From Cotesia glomerata (taxonomy: Eukaryota > Arthropoda > Insecta > Hymenoptera > Braconidae): a stretch of DNA of 64,000 nt. The stretch is from the NCBI RefSeq assembly GCF_020080835.1, contig NC_058160.1, positions 8,931,515 through 8,995,514 of the forward strand. The letters are read 5' to 3'. The position numbers were made by a program, and so were the translations under genes. Shown one piece after another: positions 1 to 12,157 of this stretch. The notes below the pieces were generated by a model that was given only the letters and a program-made list of their open reading frames with translations, made no database searches and was not told the DNA's origin. Within the stretch, counting starts at the first letter, position 1. The number at the start of each line of letters is the position of its first letter.

Positions 1-893
1 AAAAGTACCGAAAATTAATTTTTTTTATTAAATTCATTAAACCAAAGTTTGTCCCAGGCATTTTAAGAACAGTCCCCTGCCAGAAGTTCAAAGCCAAAAA
101 AAAAAAAATTCAGCGTGTTATTTTACTTTTTGTAAGGTTTATAAGGACCTAACTATAGTCTTAAGTTGATAACCATAAGGCTATTAGTGCTTTATCGCCA
201 TTTTATTTAGTGTCAAAGCTCCGTTTGTGTTGGAAATATGTGTCTGGGCCACTTCAAAACTCAGTCCCCTGGCAACTATTTTTATTTATAAAATTGGATC
301 CATAAGTCTTAATATTATTCTAATTAATGTAAACATTCATTGAGAACTTGAAAAGTTGAATGCATTGAAATAGTTTGCTTGATTTTTCTCAATTTGATAA
401 AAAAAAAAAACAGTCTCCTGGCAAACAGTCCCCTGTCATGTTATATGGCAAAAGACATACAAATATCGAAAAAACAAAAATTAATTTGGCTGTTTATTTA
501 TTATCAGTAAGCTGATAGTTTTGTAGCTCTTGTTAATTTTTTTTCTAATAAAATCAAAAATAATTTGGTCGGACAATTTTGTACAGATTTAAGACCTCCT
601 TACAGAGAATCACCTATATAAATATATAAAATATATGTGAAATTGATGTGGGTACTCAAATGAAAAGTCTCGATGAGTGAACATCAGGATGAGCTTATAT
701 TTTTAAAAATGTCAATAGTTCACAAGATACAAGGTCATTTCGAGGTATTGAGATTTTTGAGTAATTTGTGTGTATCAATTTTTCAATTTTTTTCCATAAA
801 AATTTTATCAAAATCTATAAATTAATAATTTTAGATTTTCTAAAGCTGAAAAAAAAAAAATTTACAAATAATAATATCAATAAAAATGTTTAC
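1..893. other. Intronic or unassigned left flank
   Basis: I see no coding exon here. It lies downstream of a FAM135 exon that ends in a splice donor, so it is probably intron. It holds four spaced copies of a short motif related to CAGTCCCCTGGCA (near 70, 262, 411 and 426) and a Helitron fragment at about 600-752. Confidence 0.5.
600..752 (-). mobile_element. Helitron fragment (central part)
   Basis: The stretch matches the centre of the Helitron family described at 17214-18000: an AT-rich core, then a block about tgtgggtactcaaatgaaa, then cacaagatacaaggtcattt. Neither terminus is present, so this is a truncated copy in reverse orientation. Confidence 0.6.
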
Positions 894-3800
894 CGTGAAT
901 TGATATATCTATCGCGTTCATAATTCTCCTTATCCTGGGAGTAATCGACCCGACCAACATCAAAGAGCCTCTCAGTACTCTTGGGTCTCTTCGGGCGGTC
1001 AGAGTTCTTTCCACTGGTCCCGTTGGTTCTGTAGAAAAAGGAATCGACATTGATGTCGCCGTAAACCCCACTAAACCTCTTGTTCAAAGGATCAACAAGC
1101 AAAGTGTGGCTCTGAGCGTCTCCGTTCAAAGTATTAAGGAAGTCCTGGGACTTTACTCTCTCCGGGTGTCCGGAAGACTTCCCTAGGGTGTGATACCGCC
1201 GGTTGTCGGTGTTACTCTTGGCAGCCTGCTTCCGGTGGTTCCCGCGATAGGTCACGCGATCCAGGGTCGCGGATCGCATGTTGCCGGAATTGGTTTGATC
1301 AAACACTCCGTTCGGGATGTTGAGCGACTTGTCGGGGTGGAAGAGCCGATGGCTTCGGGGCTCCAGTCGTATCCGCTGGTTCCCGGTGCTGTTAGACTCC
1401 GACTTGTGATTGCTGTCAAAGGACCCGAATTTATTATTCAAGTCAAAGTTGCAGGAGGGAATTCCGAATTCGCAGGTCTTGTTCGAAGGTCGATACCCCG
1501 GGAAGTGTCCATTCGGCGGTAGCTCGGGAAACATCGCGGCTAACAGCGAGGTTATTGATGTCGAGGGTTGCATGTACTCGTGCCCGGAGTTTGCGACCAA
1601 CATTTGGGTTGATTTTGCTCGTGGGAGCGGCATTACTGGCGTCGACCCTAAAGATAAATTAAAGGAAATTGTCTTAATTGTTATTTAATAAAGGTCGTTC
1701 GGTTTCACGTCTCCAGAGGCCAATGGTGTCCAAATACAAGTTTGTAATCAAGAATTTCATTTTTAGAAATTTAATAAATTGTTTTCAGAAGAATTTATCA
1801 GCAGAGATGGTTTAATTTTGTTAGAAGGGACGGAAAGGATAAATTGATTATTGGAAAAATTTATGGCACTAATGGAAGGATGTTCAAGTGGAAAAGTCTC
1901 GTCTTTTTTAGGGACATTAAGAGAAAAAAAAATTATTGGTCAAGAAAAATTTTAATGGGTGTTGATTCATTTCAGGAGAATTATTTTGTCTTGTTTCTAA
2001 AATTTATTGTTTTTAATTCTGAATTTTTGGTTTAAGTACTAGACTAATTGAAAAATTATTAATTGAAAAAAAATTGATTGAATCAATGTTTTGAAGAGTT
2101 TGATTTTTTTTTATGAAATAAAATTTATGTAAAATAATAATTCAAAATTATTTCTTAATTTGAAATTTTTTTTTGATTGATTTAAAATTAACAAACTTAA
2201 GCTTAAAAATCTTAAAAATGATTTTTTTGATTGAAGATTTTTTTCTTAAGCAAGTTTATTTAATAAAAAATAACTTAATAAAATTTAAAGTAAAGGATTA
2301 ATAAAAAAAAATTATAAAGGCCATCCCTGCAACTTCCCGCTAATTCCTGCCTAAGCGCTCAACATTTCAATTATTTTGTTTTTGAGCTCTTTGAACTCAA
2401 AAGTCTGGTAGAAGTTTCATAGAACATTATTTTTTATTTAGTTGAGTTAATTATTTAAAACTGTCTATGAATTTTCATATATGTTGCATACATCCATTCA
2501 TACGTTAAGAAAAAAAAATTATTAGCATTGAAAGCTAAGTAACAATAGAAACTTAATTTCTTCAATGAATCATTTAACGCTTACAAAATATGTTTTTAAA
2601 TTCAGAAATTTTTTTTCATAATCAATTTTATACATTTTTGCCGAAAATGTCTGTAAATTAGATATATATGTGGATATAAATCTTTTACACAAAAAAACAA
2701 GTTTTTATGATTAAATTAATAAATAATTAAAATTTTTTAATGGAACAAAAATTTTTAAAATATTAGCATTGAACGTGTACTTGGTGGAAAACTATACAGT
2801 GACATTGTTTTTTTCTCAGATATGTCAATCGGATTTCTCTTTCTGCGGTAATTCGTAGCTCACCCCCTCTCGTTGACAAATACATTTGACCAGCTTTATT
2901 ATAGCTTTTGAAAAGTCTGGCTGTCATCTGCCGTAGTAGCAAAGTTGGTAAGGTGTCGAGAGGGGGTGGGATTTGTAAATAGTGTATATAATTTAAAACA
3001 GCAATGATACTAGTAAGAGAAAATGGTTTTTATAAGAAAAGTTTTCCATTAATTATTATAATAAAAATTAGCATCCAGGAGGCTTATTAATTGCCAATAA
3101 GTTAGAAATATTAAATTCTAAAAACAATAAAATAAAAACAAATAGAATTTTTTTTTTTTTTTTCTGGAAATAAGAATTAGTTTTAGCTGCTCCAATCAAG
3201 GAGACTAGTAACTAAGTTAAAACCAAAGTGTATAATGTCGTAAAGCTAGTTTTTAAGTTTTTAGTTTGCAGCTTATTATAACACAAAAATGTATTTTTTT
3301 CATATGCAAATAAACTTCTTTAAAAAAAAAAAAAAAAAAAAAGTAAGGTGTCGAGACATACGGAATTTTTTTTTTTTCACAATTAGAAATTTTTCTCACA
3401 ATTAATGTTGTACATTTTCCGCGAAAGTGTCTAGATATATATGTGGATATAAATTTTTTTATGTTTTCACAAATATTTTTTCGTGAAGATATTGATCAGT
3501 TAAAATTAACGAATTAAAATTAGTTTAGCAAAAAAAATTAGGAAAACAGTTGACCCTAAAGGCGATCTCTGCAACTTCCCGCTAATTCTATATTTAAGCG
3601 CTTAAAATTGCACTTATGGCGTTTTTGAGCTCTTCGAGTTCGGAAATATAATTTATGTGTTATTTTGTGCTCTCCGAGCTGAAGAGTAAGCTATTCTATG
3701 CTTTTGCGCTCTTCGAGCTCAAAAATCTAATAGATGTTTAACCCTTCGTTACTCGCGTCTTTTTTAGTTTCTCGCTTGCACTATAGTGAGTCTCTATAAG

Positions 3801-6800
3801 TTAAGTAGTTGTTAGGCGGCGATTTGCTTATAGCGCGAGTAACGAAGGGTTAATAAAACACTATTTTTTGAAATTTTAAACCGCAACAACTTTTGAATGA
3901 ACGAACCGATTTTCACGCGGTTTGCGGCATTCGGTGCAGTTTTTTAAGCCTCATAAAGAATCTTTATGTTTAAATTGAATAAAACTAAAGTTAGCCAACA
4001 TTTATAATTTTTATTCATTAAATTGGAACAAAAAAACATATTTATCAAAAATTATTGCACTTAAAGTTTTACAATTTTTTTTTTAATTTTTTTCTATAAA
4101 AATTTTCAATAAAAAAAATTGTAAAAATTTTTAGATGTCGGTTAACTTAATTTTCATTTAAATTGATCGGACTAGGAATTTCGAAGTAATTCCGAAAAAC
4201 ACTTTTTTCGGTTTTCTTTTGACAACGATAACTTACGAACGAAACGACTGATTTCAACCGGGCTGGTGGCGATTGACGTGGTTTTTTATGTTGAGAGCTG
4301 ATTAGTTTTTGAGGAGTTAAAAATTTAAAAGGAAAATTAATTATTAATTAATATAAAAATATTTTTTTTTATCAAATTAATTTTTTAAAAATTTTCCAAA
4401 AAGTTAAAAAAATTCCCTTTTTTTTTCTTTCAATAAAAATCAATTTTTTTTTCAACTTACCAAAAAGCTTGAAAAATTTTATTATGACATTAAAAATTAA
4501 TTTTTAATGAAAAATTTCAAATAATTACTCAAAAATTGAACACCAATTGTCCTTGAAATATCAAGACGAGTAACCAAACAATTTTCTAAAATTAAAGAGA
4601 GGGATCAATAAAAAGATAGCAGAGAAGCAGAAACTCAAGAAAGCGCAAATTAATAAACCTAGAGACGGGTTCGGCGCGGAGAAAGCCTGCTGCTGACCCG
4701 AGGGAGGAAAGAGCGTGGTGCTCCGAGCAGTGTGAAGCGGAGCCTGGGATCGAGACCTCCCCTTGGAGGGCACTGAGGTCGGCGGAGTTGGATTGCGTCC
4801 TCCTGACCGCTGCCGAGGGAATAGTTGTGTCGACGCAGACCTCGGAAGCGTTTTCGGCGAAGTTCTGGGCTGCGGGCTGGCTATTTCAGGGCCCAACTGG
4901 TCCAAGGACTTGCTGTGACGAGCTGGGAGCGAGGTTGGTCCTAGAGACAGCCTGGCCTGGATCGAGGCGATGTCCTGGGCGGCTCCTTCGCTGCGGGGCG
5001 ACCAGACGCTGGACCCGCGGGACTCCAGGATCGCGGATATCCCGCAGCTGCAGTCTTCTATGCTGGGAACTTTTTAAAATAAATTTCTGATTAGATAAAT
5101 AAATTTCTTCCTTTATATTTTTATTCTTTAGGGTAAAGTTATTATTTTTTTTATTTTATTGCGCAAAATATTTACCGCTATTACGATGCCTCTGTTGCAT
5201 GTCGGCGTAATTGTCCTCGAATATCAAAGGAAGGGAATTGAGATCGCCGTCAAGCTCAGGACAGTGAACCGGCAAGGGTGGAAGAGCCGCCAAGTAACGC
5301 GATCTCCGGGCCGCTTCACTCACCGCTTGATAAGATTGATAATTTGCATCGTAGCAGCCTGCCGCTGATGTTCGTGGATTCTCGAGGACAAAGAACCCTT
5401 CAGAGAACCGTTTAACCTGTCAATTTTAATGTCATTCAATATTCATCTTTGTTATAGAGGATCTATTCATTTTAAATGTCATAATGTACAAGTTAGATTT
5501 TTAAAATTAATTTGATTTAAGGAAAAACTTTTGAATTAAAAAATTTTTGTTAAATAATTGTAATATTTTTATAAAATTATTGATTAAAAAATTAATTTTA
5601 TTTAAAATATTTGATTAAAAACTTTTGATAGATTTAAAAAAAAATTATTCAGAATAATTTTTATGATCTACAATTTATTTACAAGTTAAAAAAAAAATTA
5701 TTAAAAAAGAAAATAAGGACTCGATAAATTTAATTTATTAAAAAAAAATTTATTTCAATTTTCAATTAAATTTTTCGCTTGAAAAATTCTAGGAGCTGTT
5801 TTTTAATAAGAAAATCTCTTCTAATTTTCTTGGAATTATAAAAGATGATTATAATAATAATAATAAAAATGAGAAACTAACGCGAAGTTGATGGTGAATC
5901 CGAGCTAAATGCTGGTGCACAGCCTCCTGCTTGGAGAAAGCCTCAAGGAAAATGTGCCAGAGGACGATATTTTGTGCGCAAAGTTGTGCGATGTCAACCT
6001 CGTCGGTGTCAATCATCTTGCTCGCCTCCTTGTGCTTACGCTCGGCGATTTCCAGATCCCGCTGCTCTCGAGACGGCAAGAGCCTTGCCAAGTCTGCGAT
6101 GTCATTCAGCAAGTTTTCGCGAGCTGTTAATAATATTCGCGTGACTTCCCTTTGCGTCGCTCGCGCGTGCTGTGTTCGCGCTGTTGATCCTACGCATCTT
6201 GTCGTTGTTTCCTTTTTCAATTTTAAATATTAATACTTACCAAATCATTGTTATTAAAAGAATTAAAAAATTTATTATATCAATTAATGTTTTATTAAAA
6301 CAGAAATTAATTTAGAGGCCTATTAAACTAAAAAACAACGTCAGATAAGCTTTTTTTTATTTTAAAACTTTATAGCTTCAAAGTTAACTCTCCTGTATTG
6401 AGAAAATTTAGTTATCATGTGCTACCTGTCGGATATTTTTGATACTAGTTTTAATAAAAAAAGTTTATATGGATATATATGATCATATTCGGCCATATAT
6501 AATCATATATTATCATATGAAGTTATATATGATCACATATTATCAAATGAAGCCATGTATGATCATATATTATCATATATGCATATTAGGACATACCAAA
6601 AATTATATATGGGTATATATGACCATATCAAGTCTTATTTGGACATGTCAAGTCATATATGGCCATATAAAGCATTATATGAATATGTAAAGTCATAAAA
6701 AGATATAACAAGCCATATCAGGACATATAAACCCACATAAAGATTCATATAAGAACATATTAAGCCATATATAAATATGCCATATTTGGCTTTTTATGGA

Positions 6801-9800
6801 CAAGTCAAGTCATATAATGGCATATTAAGCCATACAAAGACATATCAAGCCATATATGGCTTTATATGATCATATATGGTTTTTATATGACTGATTTTTT
6901 ATATTATAGGCTTTTGTAAAAAAATATCAAAACACGTTTGATCAAATATGCATATGAAAAATTATATATAGACATATTAAACCATATCAGGTCATATATG
7001 AACATAGTATACATTAGAAAACTCTTTAACTGGTTAATTTATGGTTCAATATTTTGACTGTTAAATTAAACTTTGAGACATTTTGTTATTAATGTAAAGC
7101 ATAGTTTTGACCTCTATATTTTAACCAAAACTCGATACTTAGAGTCTACAGTTATAGTATAAATTATTCAGGACTCTATAACAATTTTCCGTGAAAGCTC
7201 TCGTAGCTACGGAAGGGAAAACCCCTTAATAATAAAATTAATAGAATAATTACAATGTTCAAGAAGGCAGTACTGTCTGCGCCATTAGCCGTTGGCTGTT
7301 TGAACTGTAACCAAGGTTTTCCACTCCTAGGTGCGCTGTAAAATTTTTTATTATTATGATTTTATATTTACATAAATTTTTCATCCTTTACTCTGTAACT
7401 CACCAGCTTTGTACATAGTGAAGTATGCTCTTCCTGAAGATGAAGCGTACGAACAAGATGGGTAAATTACTTATTCATTTTATTTATTACTTATTGTTTA
7501 TTTATATAGAGAGTATGAATTTATAAATGAATAAAATAGTAAGGAAGAGAATACTGACTTAACGAAAGGCTGATGGAGCGCGACGAGACAGGCGTGGATC
7601 GTTATGGATACCGCTGCCAGATGAAAGTAGTCAAAGAGCACCGGTAAATGATAGTGAAGCCCCTTTGTTGGTACGAAATTCAGCTGCAACGCTCTACAAA
7701 TAATTATTTTCATTAGTTGTACTCGTTAATTCGACTCTCAGCTCAGAGTTTTACCGCAACGCCGATCCTAAGTTTTTTTTTACATTTTTCTATTTCTGTT
7801 TACTCTCAAGAGTTTTTCTACAAGAAAAAAATCATTGATGGATAAAAAAACTAAGTTGGAATATAAAACCCGAGGTAAAACTGGTCCAATTAAAAGCTCT
7901 GGCAATTCCGAAGCTCAAGATTTCAGTATTGTGTTTGTTGTTTGGAAAAATAAAAAAAATGTTGATTTACACTCGAAAAATTAGACGGCACGCTTATGGG
8001 TATCGAGGGCAGCTTTTTGAGTTACGATTGGTGCCGAGAAAAATAGTAGATTTGTTATTATTTTCATTTGAAATAATATTTTGGATATAGAATGATATAA
8101 AATTAAAGTTCATTTTTTTTTATTGGCAATTTGATTTTTTACAAATAAAATCATGGGTTTTTATGAAAAAGGTTTTTTTATTTAATAAAAATATTTTCTG
8201 CAAAATTTTACGATTCCTTTGAGATATTTTATTCGAATCAATTTTATAAATTCACTCGTGAGTTAAAAAACAAAATAAAGAGGATAAAAAAAAAGTTCTT
8301 TTAGGGATTTTACCAATTCAACAAATTTATTATTTTTAAAGATGACCTATATTCGAGTAAAAATTTCTTTTAAATGTATCAAAAAAAATTTTTTTTTGCA
8401 ATTCCTGAAGGAAATCAATAATATTGTTAAATTTGGAAGATAATATTCTTGATGTCGAATTTTATTGTATCTAAAAGAAATGAAGTATTCTTAAAAATAT
8501 GATTTTGTTTTTTAAATCACAAATATAGAAATTTTTAACACAAAATAAAACTAAAAATAACAAAGTCAATCATTTTTTTTTTAATTAATTTAAATCCAAC
8601 TTTAATTACGAATCCTTTTGCATAAAAATCCGGAAATTCAATCCTTACAAAAAATAAAACAAACAACAATATTCTTAAAAACCCACAACTTGTTTTCTTT
8701 AAACTCGATCCTTAATTAAAGTTATTTCAATCCACCAGACCTCAACTTTCGCAATTAAAATAAAGAAAAAAAAAAACAATTTTTGATTAATATTTCAAAA
8801 AAACAAAATTGTTTTTATAAAAAATTGTTTAATCAAGATAAACAATAAATGATTTTATTATAAAATTTTTTGGAGCAATTTTTACCGAAAAAAAATTGTT
8901 TTTTTTCTCAAAAATAAATTTTTAAACCATAGACCAGTACTATTTTTTTTTCTTATAATTTTTCTCGATTTTAATAAAACATTTTTATATAAATATGCCA
9001 GTAAACTTTGCAGAGTAAACACAACAGAAACAAACATGTAGTATCTCAGAGTAGATTCACGCTCGAGAAAACAAACGAGTGATTCAAAAATAAAACCAGA
9101 TGAAAAATCACCTTGATGACACACATGCCATATTTCCCGGCTGGGTGGGCTCGCTGAACCATAGCTCGACGCCGAGATTGAAGTGAGTCCGGGAGAGAGC
9201 CTCTTCGATCTTGTGACTGTGCACGAGCACGTGAGCGCGGAAGAGCACGGATGTTCCTAGAGTCACTTCTTCGTTCCTGTAGAGGATCTGGAAACGCTTG
9301 CTCGTTCCCGGCGGGTCCATGTTCTCTAACGAGCGCTTATCTGAGCAAGCATAATATAAACAGCAAATATAATATCAAGGCTTATTATCATTGCAATTAT
9401 GAAAATTCTGATCGGAGATGAGAATTTGAGGAAGTATATTTCATATTATGAATTATAATTATTATATGTCATCTTTCATCTGTCGTAAAGAGGGTTAGTA
9501 AGTCTGTATTTATTTAAAAGGTGTTCTAATAATGAGATGTTTAGCCTCCGTCGTAAACCGATTATGAAATCGATTATTGGCAATCGGATTATTATTCCAA
9601 ATCCTACTATGTATATTTATACTGATTAATTATGAAACACTCACGATTACGGAGTTGATCGACTTCCACTTTAATTGGCAGTTTAGGTGATACCCTGAGA
9701 GCTGTTCGGATTTGATAGTACCTGAATAAATCAATTATTTATTTTTTATTCAATTTTTCAATAAATAAAATAATCATAATTCTATTTTATTTAAGTTCTA

Positions 9801-10796
9801 TTAATCACTAAAAAATTTCATTGTTATTTTCAAATAAGATTGAAATTAGGCGCGCAGTAGCCCTATCGGATCCGGCCCTTGCTTACCAAAGCTTCGGACC
9901 GGGTTCGAGTCCGGCGTACACCAATGAATATTTTCAATATTTAAGTGTATTATTCTGCTCAGCCCAAAAAATAAAAACAAAAAATAAAAAATAAAAACAA
10001 ATTAAAAAAAAAAAAAAAAAAGATTGAAATTTTTTTAAGTAAAATTTGTTAAAACAAATTTTTGGTTCAAGAATTTTTTATTTTGAGTCAATAAAAAACT
10101 TTTCATTAAATTTTTTTCTTAAGTTAATTTTTTGTTTTTTAGTCTATAAAAATTAATTAGTGCCTAAAAAACAAAAAATTGACTTATTCATGTTTGTTTT
10201 TTTCAAAATGTTTTATTTTTTGGTAAACTAGTGACAGAAATAAATTTTATTTCCAAAAATGAAACTTCAAAATTTCTAAAAAAATTTATGAATTCAAAAA
10301 TCAATATTTTAAAATAATTTAAAGTTGAAAAATTAAAGTATTACCCTCGAAATTATTGATAAAAAATTCAAAATTTTAATTGAAACTTTTTTTTCCGAAA
10401 ATTTTAATAAAATTCGATTATTTTAAAATCTAATTAGTTTTTATTATTAATTCTCTGTAAAATAAAAATTTGAATTTTTATTTTCTAATTTTTATAATTG
10501 AGTTTTATTTAAAAATAGTTACAAAAAAAAATAAAAATTTCTTATTATTTTATTTAAAATTTAAACTTTGATTAAAAAAAAAAATTAATTAAAAGCTTGT
10601 ATCAAAACATGTTTCCGAAATAATAAACGCCGAAATGCAAAAAGTAGTAAAATATTTACCAACAAACATAAATCGAAAGAATAAAGAAGAATAAAAAGAA
10701 AAAGAAAGGGGAGACTCACCCGCGTTGAAAGAGATCAACATTGTAGAATTTGCAAAGCTCGAGGGAGAACTCGAGGGTGGCCTGTAAATCGCTCAT
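894..10796 (-). CDS. FAM135: FAM135 family protein, N-terminal part (partial)
   Basis: Orthologue of animal FAM135A/B, a family with a conserved N-terminal domain (DUF3657) and a C-terminal lipase-like domain (DUF676). Exons, minus strand: 10720-10796 (ATG), 9645-9721, 9112-9340, 7559-7693, 7254-7335, 5882-6211, 5176-5416, 4659-5057, 894-1647; all junction phases agree, giving about 774 residues. Diagnostic blocks: start MSDLQATLEFSLELCKFYN then VDLFQRGYYQIR (exons 1-2), FQILYRNEEV (exon 3), FDYFHLAAVSITIHA and ALHQPF (exon 4), RFSEGFFVLENPR and ELDGDLNSLPLIFED (exon 7). Exons 8 and 9 encode a serine- and asparagine-rich, poorly conserved linker. Exon 9 ends at a CG|GTAAAC donor, so the gene continues left and the hydrolase domain is outside the window. 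Exon 7 and exons 1-4 are sure; the starts of exons 6 and 8 are less certain. Molecular role is not established. Confidence 0.9.
1648..2294. other. FAM135 intron, nothing recognised
   Basis: AT-rich intron sequence between FAM135 exons 8 and 9. The 63-codon reading frame inside it has no recognisable product and is most likely chance. Confidence 0.5.
2313..2454 (+). repeat. E-family repeat fragment
   Basis: Contains the E-family 5' block, ggccatccctgcaacttccc followed by gctaattcc, and a decayed GAGCTC palindrome region, then breaks off where the T-family repeat begins. See the full copy at 12158-13070 for the structure. Confidence 0.65.
2455..3530 (+). repeat. T-family repeat copy, carrying a retroposed insert
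   Basis: Shares long blocks with 19113-20990: ctgtctatgaattttcatat at the start, gaacgtgtacttggtg, tatacagtgaca, cagatatgtcaatcgga and a tRNA-like A-box region (gttggtaaggtgtcgag). The tRNA-like part is shortened here compared with the other copy. An insertion with a poly(A) tail splits it at 2962-3342. The right end (ttaaaattaacgaattaaaa) runs straight into an E-family repeat in both copies, so T and E are probably one composite. Confidence 0.6.
2962..3342 (+). mobile_element. Retroposed sequence with poly(A) tail and 14-bp target duplication
   Basis: An insert of about 380 bases ends in an AATAAA signal (3309-3314) and then about 20 A residues. It is flanked by the direct repeat GTAAGGTGTCGAGA at 2948-2961 and 3343-3356. 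That is the signature of LINE-type target-primed insertion. The body has no recognisable ORF; it could be a LINE 3' end, a SINE or a retrocopied mRNA 3' end. Confidence 0.8.
3742..3849. mobile_element. piggyBac-like MITE (TTAA target, CCC termini)
   Basis: A 108-bp element with perfect 16-bp terminal inverted repeats, CCCTTCGTTACTCGCG at 3742-3757 and its complement at 3834-3849. It is flanked by TTAA at 3738-3741 and 3850-3853. TTAA duplication plus CCC..GGG termini are typical of the piggyBac superfamily. It sits in an E-family repeat whose paralogue at 21474-21482 still shows the single TTAA empty site (gtttaataaaac). It has no coding capacity. Confidence 0.88.
3986..4150. mobile_element. 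Small inverted-repeat element (AAGTTAGCC termini)
   Basis: Bounded by aaagttagccaacattt on the left and atgtcggttaactt on the right, which are imperfect inverted repeats. The same termini flank the element at 55860-56053. It interrupts the E repeat between blocks that are adjacent in other E copies. The AT-rich interior is non-coding. Confidence 0.55.
6465..7005. repeat. AT-rich satellite-like tract, CATATATGGCCATAT-type units
   Basis: About 540 bases made of diverged short units around atatatggccatatcaagcc, with many ATATGAT, GGCCATAT and GACATAT variants at a loose period of 14-18 bases. It lies in the FAM135 intron between exons 5 and 6 and contains no exon. Confidence 0.65.
7694..9111. 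other. FAM135 intron, nothing recognised
   Basis: AT-rich intron between exons 3 and 4. I find no repeat family, RNA gene or conserved reading frame in it. Confidence 0.5.
9848..10019 (+). mobile_element. tRNA-derived SINE with target-site duplication
   Basis: The head carries a polymerase III B-box-like sequence (gggttcgagtcc near 9901) and an A-box-like stretch upstream (agtagccctatcgg). The body ends in an A-rich tail. Direct repeats AAGATTGAAATT at 9836-9847 and 10020-10031 flank it exactly. Length about 172 bases; inserted in FAM135 intron 1. Confidence 0.88.
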
Positions 10797-11494
10797 CGCT
10801 CGGCGATTTTCTGCGTGAGCCTTCACCCTCTGCTTCTTTGAGTGAGAAGCCTCCTCGATGTACGGTCTTGGTCGTTATATAGCGGTAGTATAACCCGGCA
10901 CGTCTTTTCTCGAGGTCCCCTCGGCTATTTACTTTCTCGTCCTCCTCTTATCCTCTTATCCTTCCTTGAGAGTTTCCCCGCACTGGTACCGGCTCGCAAT
11001 ACAGCCCACCGGCAATATCACTGACAGGAAAGACTACGGTGATGGCCAAGGCACCAGAGTCTACATCGTTACTTATTTCGAAAACTTTAAGGCTGAAACC
11101 TCTCTTTCTCTTGACACTTCCTCCGAGGAATATCTTCTACCGCTCTCGACCTCATCTTCCTACATTTTATCATCGTGTGTGACGCCTGTCTACCTTCATT
11201 AGGCTTTAATTAACCTGTCAACAAAATATCCCCCAATAAGCCAACTAAACACTCGCTTGTCTTTAGATTCATTAAATTTTATTTTTACATTTAACACTAT
11301 TTTAACTTTTTTTCTGTCAAATATTAATTAATATTAATTTTATTATTAATCAAAATAAGGTTAAATTATTCAATTTTCAAATAAAATAATTAGAGCTTTT
11401 TTTAGTAAATATTTTATTGCACAGAAAAAAATATAAAGTAACAATAACATAAATTATTTTTTCTCTTAACAATTTTGATAGAAAAATTTTATAA
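10797..11494. other. FAM135 upstream region
   Basis: Contains the FAM135 5' flank. The first 400 bases are less AT-rich than the surroundings and probably hold the 5' untranslated exon and promoter, but no TATA box or initiator can be fixed by eye. Two reading frames on the plus strand here have no recognisable product. Confidence 0.4.
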
Positions 11495-12157
11495 TCTATT
11501 TAATTAAGAGAATAAGAAAAATTTTGTCTCCAGGATAGTCATATGATAAAATCGGTTTTTTTTAGTGAAATTTAGTGTCATTGCAAAGGTTCACTTGAAT
11601 TTGGACCTTTTCAAGGTTTCATATAATTCTCACCGATAGTCAATTTATTATGATAAATATTTAGGCTGCATTGAGAATGCTCTATCTCTAGATGCATAAT
11701 TAAGAAATGACCTTGTATCTTGTGAACTATTGACATTTTTAAAGATATAAGCTCACTCCGACATTACACTCATCGAGACCTTTCATTTGAGTACTCGCAT
11801 CAATTTTTCATAGATTTATTAGGGTGTGTCATTTTAGGGCGATATTTTTTTTTTTACTGATATACCAGAAAATTTGCTAGTTTATAGAAAATAAAAAATT
11901 ATGCCGCTGTGCTAAAGGGTTTAAGTCCAATAGCGGCTTAGCTCATCAAAAAATTCGATTTCCCATTTAAATAACACAGGAAATATTTTTTTTTGTTTCA
12001 AGTGGATTTTTCGTTGTTAAAAAATTTTTTTTTCAAAAAACTTTCTTATGGATTTTATAGGAAATTAAATTCTCTACAAAATTATTTCTTTGGTCAAAGA
12101 CTGTAGAACCACTAGTTTCGAAGTTATATCCCGTCGAACGATAACATTTAAAAAAAT

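Larger units (their letters stand above)
3533..4330 (+). repeat. E-family repeat copy with two nested insertions
   Basis: E-family copy beginning near attaggaaaacagttgaccc. It keeps the GAGCTC palindrome region and the later blocks (caaccgggctggtggcgatt, gagctgattagtttttgagg) but lacks the 3' end. A 108-bp TTAA-type MITE (3742-3849) and a second inverted-repeat element (3986-4150) interrupt it. Confidence 0.75.

Noticed and set aside
1190..1688. Plus-strand reading frames of 110 and 92 codons
   Set aside because: They lie antisense to FAM135 exon 9, whose frame joins its neighbours in phase; they are shadows.
6235..6330. A FAM135 exon ending at the GTAAGT at 6235-6240
   Set aside because: The donor is good but the upstream sequence translates to low-complexity residues with stops and no family similarity.
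7404..7429. A 26-base microexon in FAM135 between exons 4 and 5
   Set aside because: It has a strong GTGAGT donor and would fit the phase, but using the GTCAGT donor at 7558 joins exon 4 directly to exon 5 in frame and gives HQPFVNAPRSGKPWL, which fits the family without an inserted peptide.
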